A stretch of 6,422 nt of DNA from Nocardia sp. GTDB taxonomy: Bacteria > Actinomycetota > Actinomycetes > Mycobacteriales > Mycobacteriaceae. Below, in pieces: positions 5,522 to 6,422 of the stretch. A program made the translations under genes and the position numbers. A model generated the notes under the pieces. It searched no databases, was not told the DNA's origin, and saw only the letters and a program-made list of their open reading frames with translations. How positions within the stretch are numbered: position 1 is the first letter of the stretch; each line of letters starts with the position of its first letter. The DNA is taken from NCBI GenBank assembly GCA_017354515.1, contig JAFMQT010000277.1, forward strand, positions 1 to 6,422. Reading direction: 5' to 3'.

Positions 5522-5563
5522 ACACTCACACTACCGGCGGTATTGGGATTTTCCCAACACCGC
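5522..5563 (-). promoter_or_regulatory. xre promoter with 27-bp palindromic operator
   Basis: At 5537-5563 two 12-nt arms, GCGGTATTGGGA and TCCCAACACCGC, pair around a TTT centre with one mismatch. Read on the minus strand, TTGGGA (5557-5552) could be the -35 and TAGTGT (5533-5528) the -10, 18 nt apart; 6 nt after the -10 comes ATG 5521, again a leaderless layout. The palindrome covers the -35 and much of the spacer, so binding by the XRE domain would repress the operon. It could also affect the divergent gene at 5685. No U-tract follows on either strand, so it is not a typical terminator. Confidence 0.62.
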
Positions 5564-5674
5564 TACTCCGCGGCTAGCTTCGCTGGTGGTGATGCCGGTG
5601 CGCTGGGCGTGAGAAAGTAGGTTTCGGAGCCGAGCGGTGACGGCCGAGATCGCCCTGAATCGGCGTAACGAGCA

Positions 5675-5678
5675 GGAG
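5675..5678 (+). promoter_or_regulatory. Ribosome binding site of the right-edge gene
   Basis: GGAG within AGGAGAG lies 6 nt before GTG 5685. It fixes the start of the proline-rich gene. The rest of the 163-nt divergent region (5522-5684) holds the xre operator but no convincing plus-strand promoter hexamers. Confidence 0.65.
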
Positions 5679-5684
5679 AGTTCG

Positions 5685-6422
5685 GTGAGCCAGCCCCCGC
5701 AGTCCGACCCGGACACGTTGCGCGCGCTGGTGACGACGCTCGAGCAGCTGATTGCCCAGGCTTCTCGAACGGTCGACGAATTGCGGGCGGCGATCGCTGC
5801 CGCCGAAGCTCAGAGCCGGGACTCCGCCGCGGCCTCGCCCTCCGATGCGCAGGCTCGGAAAGCCGGTCCGACGCCGTGGTCGAAACGTTCCACCGGTTCG
5901 GAATCGGCAACGCGGGCCACCGTGGCTCAGCGGCCGAGGGCGCCCTCGTCCGCCGCTGTGGCCGGGACCAACCCACCCCCGGCACAGGCTGGTCCAGCGC
6001 ACCAGCCCTCGCGCAGGCCCGATTCACGACATACCCGCGGGACCGCTAATTCCATACCGCCCGAACGTCTTTCACGTGTGCGTGTATCGGCCCAGCCGGC
6101 GGCCGCCGGACCGCCGCGAGACAGTCCGCCCTCGACGGCGCCTCCCGCGGCCCCTCCTCCCACCGTCGAGCCGCTATTGGCTGCTCCGTCGTCCGAGGAG
6201 CTGCTGCGGCCCAGAGTTCGTGGTGGGCCGGTGCTGGCCGATCCGTCATCTCAGGAGCTGCTGCGGCCCCGCCCTGCGCCGACAGACCAGCGATTGACGG
6301 ATCCTTCGGTGCGCGAACCGCCACCGGACGACCATCCGGGATCGCCCCCTCCGCCGGGCCCGCCACCGCGGCTCGCCGCCCCGGCCCCGCCGCCGACCCC
6401 GCAGCATCGGCCGCCGGTGCGC
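5685..6422 (+). CDS. Proline/alanine-rich protein, 3' end beyond window
   Basis: The frame from GTG 5685 stays open to the last base, giving at least 246 residues; the gene is partial at its 3' end. A strong GGAG ribosome binding site supports the start. Residues 9-43 form an amphipathic, probably coiled helix (TLRALVTTLEQLIAQASRTV and onward). From about 45 the chain is disordered, Ser/Ala-rich and then extremely proline-rich (PPPPGPPPRL near the end). Residues 164-210 hold a degenerate repeat of 19-20 residues: APSSEELLRP, DPSSQELLRP, DPSVREPP. No catalytic domain is reached. Actinobacterial proteins with such N-termini often continue into a C-terminal MinD/ParA-like ATPase (as in ESX-associated EspI), a kinase or a membrane domain; which applies here cannot be seen. 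It is divergent from the xre operon and might share its operator region. Confidence 0.78.
   Translation, partial: MSQPPQSDPDTLRALVTTLEQLIAQASRTVDELRAAIAAAEAQSRDSAAASPSDAQARKAGPTPWSKRSTGSESATRATVAQRPRAPSSAAVAGTNPPPAQAGPAHQPSRRPDSRHTRGTANSIPPERLSRVRVSAQPAAAGPPRDSPPSTAPPAAPPPTVEPLLAAPSSEELLRPRVRGGPVLADPSSQELLRPRPAPTDQRLTDPSVREPPPDDHPGSPPPPGPPPRLAAPAPPPTPQHRPPVR
6186..6317 (+). repeat. Degenerate in-gene repeat in the proline-rich protein
   Basis: Three copies begin at 6186, 6243 and 6303, 57 and 60 nt apart, and stay in frame. The first two encode PSSEELLRP and PSSQELLRP with nearly the same DNA, including an identical GGAGCTGCTGCGGCCC. The third encodes only PSVRE. This pattern suggests recent internal duplication followed by drift. 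Confidence 0.6.

Noticed and set aside
4472..5620. A 382-codon open frame on the plus strand opposite the xre gene
   Set aside because: It lies antisense to a gene with clear HTH and HELAH motifs. High G/C third positions commonly keep the opposite frame open, and the translation shows no domain pattern.
5752..6297. A 181-codon plus-strand frame inside the right-edge gene
   Set aside because: It is out of frame with the GTG 5685 gene, lacks a ribosome binding site and is Arg/Pro/Cys-rich as expected of a shadow; the 5685 frame has the GGAG site and a sensible N-terminal helix.

Overview
The window is high-GC DNA with strongly G/C-biased third codon positions, frequent GTG starts and many ATGA/GTGA stop-start overlaps. 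This points to an actinobacterium. The LpqN-like protein, the run of VapBC modules and the proline/alanine-rich protein at the right edge fit a mycolic-acid genus such as Nocardia or Rhodococcus. The genus is inference; nothing in the window is diagnostic.

Layout. (1) At 68-1619 (+) lies a three-gene overlapping cassette: a single-pass membrane protein with a PH-like soluble part, an LpqN/LpqT-like protein with a proline-rich tail, and a 73-residue unknown. (2) At 1632-3714 (+) lie three complete, non-identical VapBC toxin-antitoxin modules in tandem. Each has its own promoter/operator just upstream of vapB, a stop-start overlap between antitoxin and toxin, and all four PIN-domain acidic residues. 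(3) Two short imperfect direct repeats, 1590-1624 and 3744-3785, bracket the three modules. Both copies would encode EDVPDPR in the local frame, which suggests the block was inserted into, or assembled by recombination around, an older small gene. (4) At 3855-5521 (-) a two-gene operon converges on the array: an XRE-type DNA-binding domain fused to an ImmA/IrrE (M78) metallopeptidase, then a GNAT-type acetyltransferase overlapping it by GTGA. A 27-bp near-perfect palindrome covers the -35 region of its promoter. (5) A divergent gene starting at 5685 (+), with a strong ribosome binding site, runs off the right edge. It encodes a helical N-terminus followed by a very proline-rich region containing a short degenerate repeat.

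Together the window reads as an accessory island of regulation and stress or defence genes. The three VapBC pairs are conventional RNase toxins with self-regulating antitoxins. The XRE-ImmA/IrrE plus GNAT operon is the least conventional unit and the best candidate for a little-described system: a protease-regulator tied by translational coupling to an acyltransferase. A shared detail is that vapB1, vapB3 and xre each have a -10-like hexamer exactly 6 nt before the ATG, the spacing expected for leaderless transcripts, whereas vapB2 and the right-edge gene have Shine-Dalgarno sequences.

No rRNA, tRNA, CRISPR array, transposase or integrase was seen.
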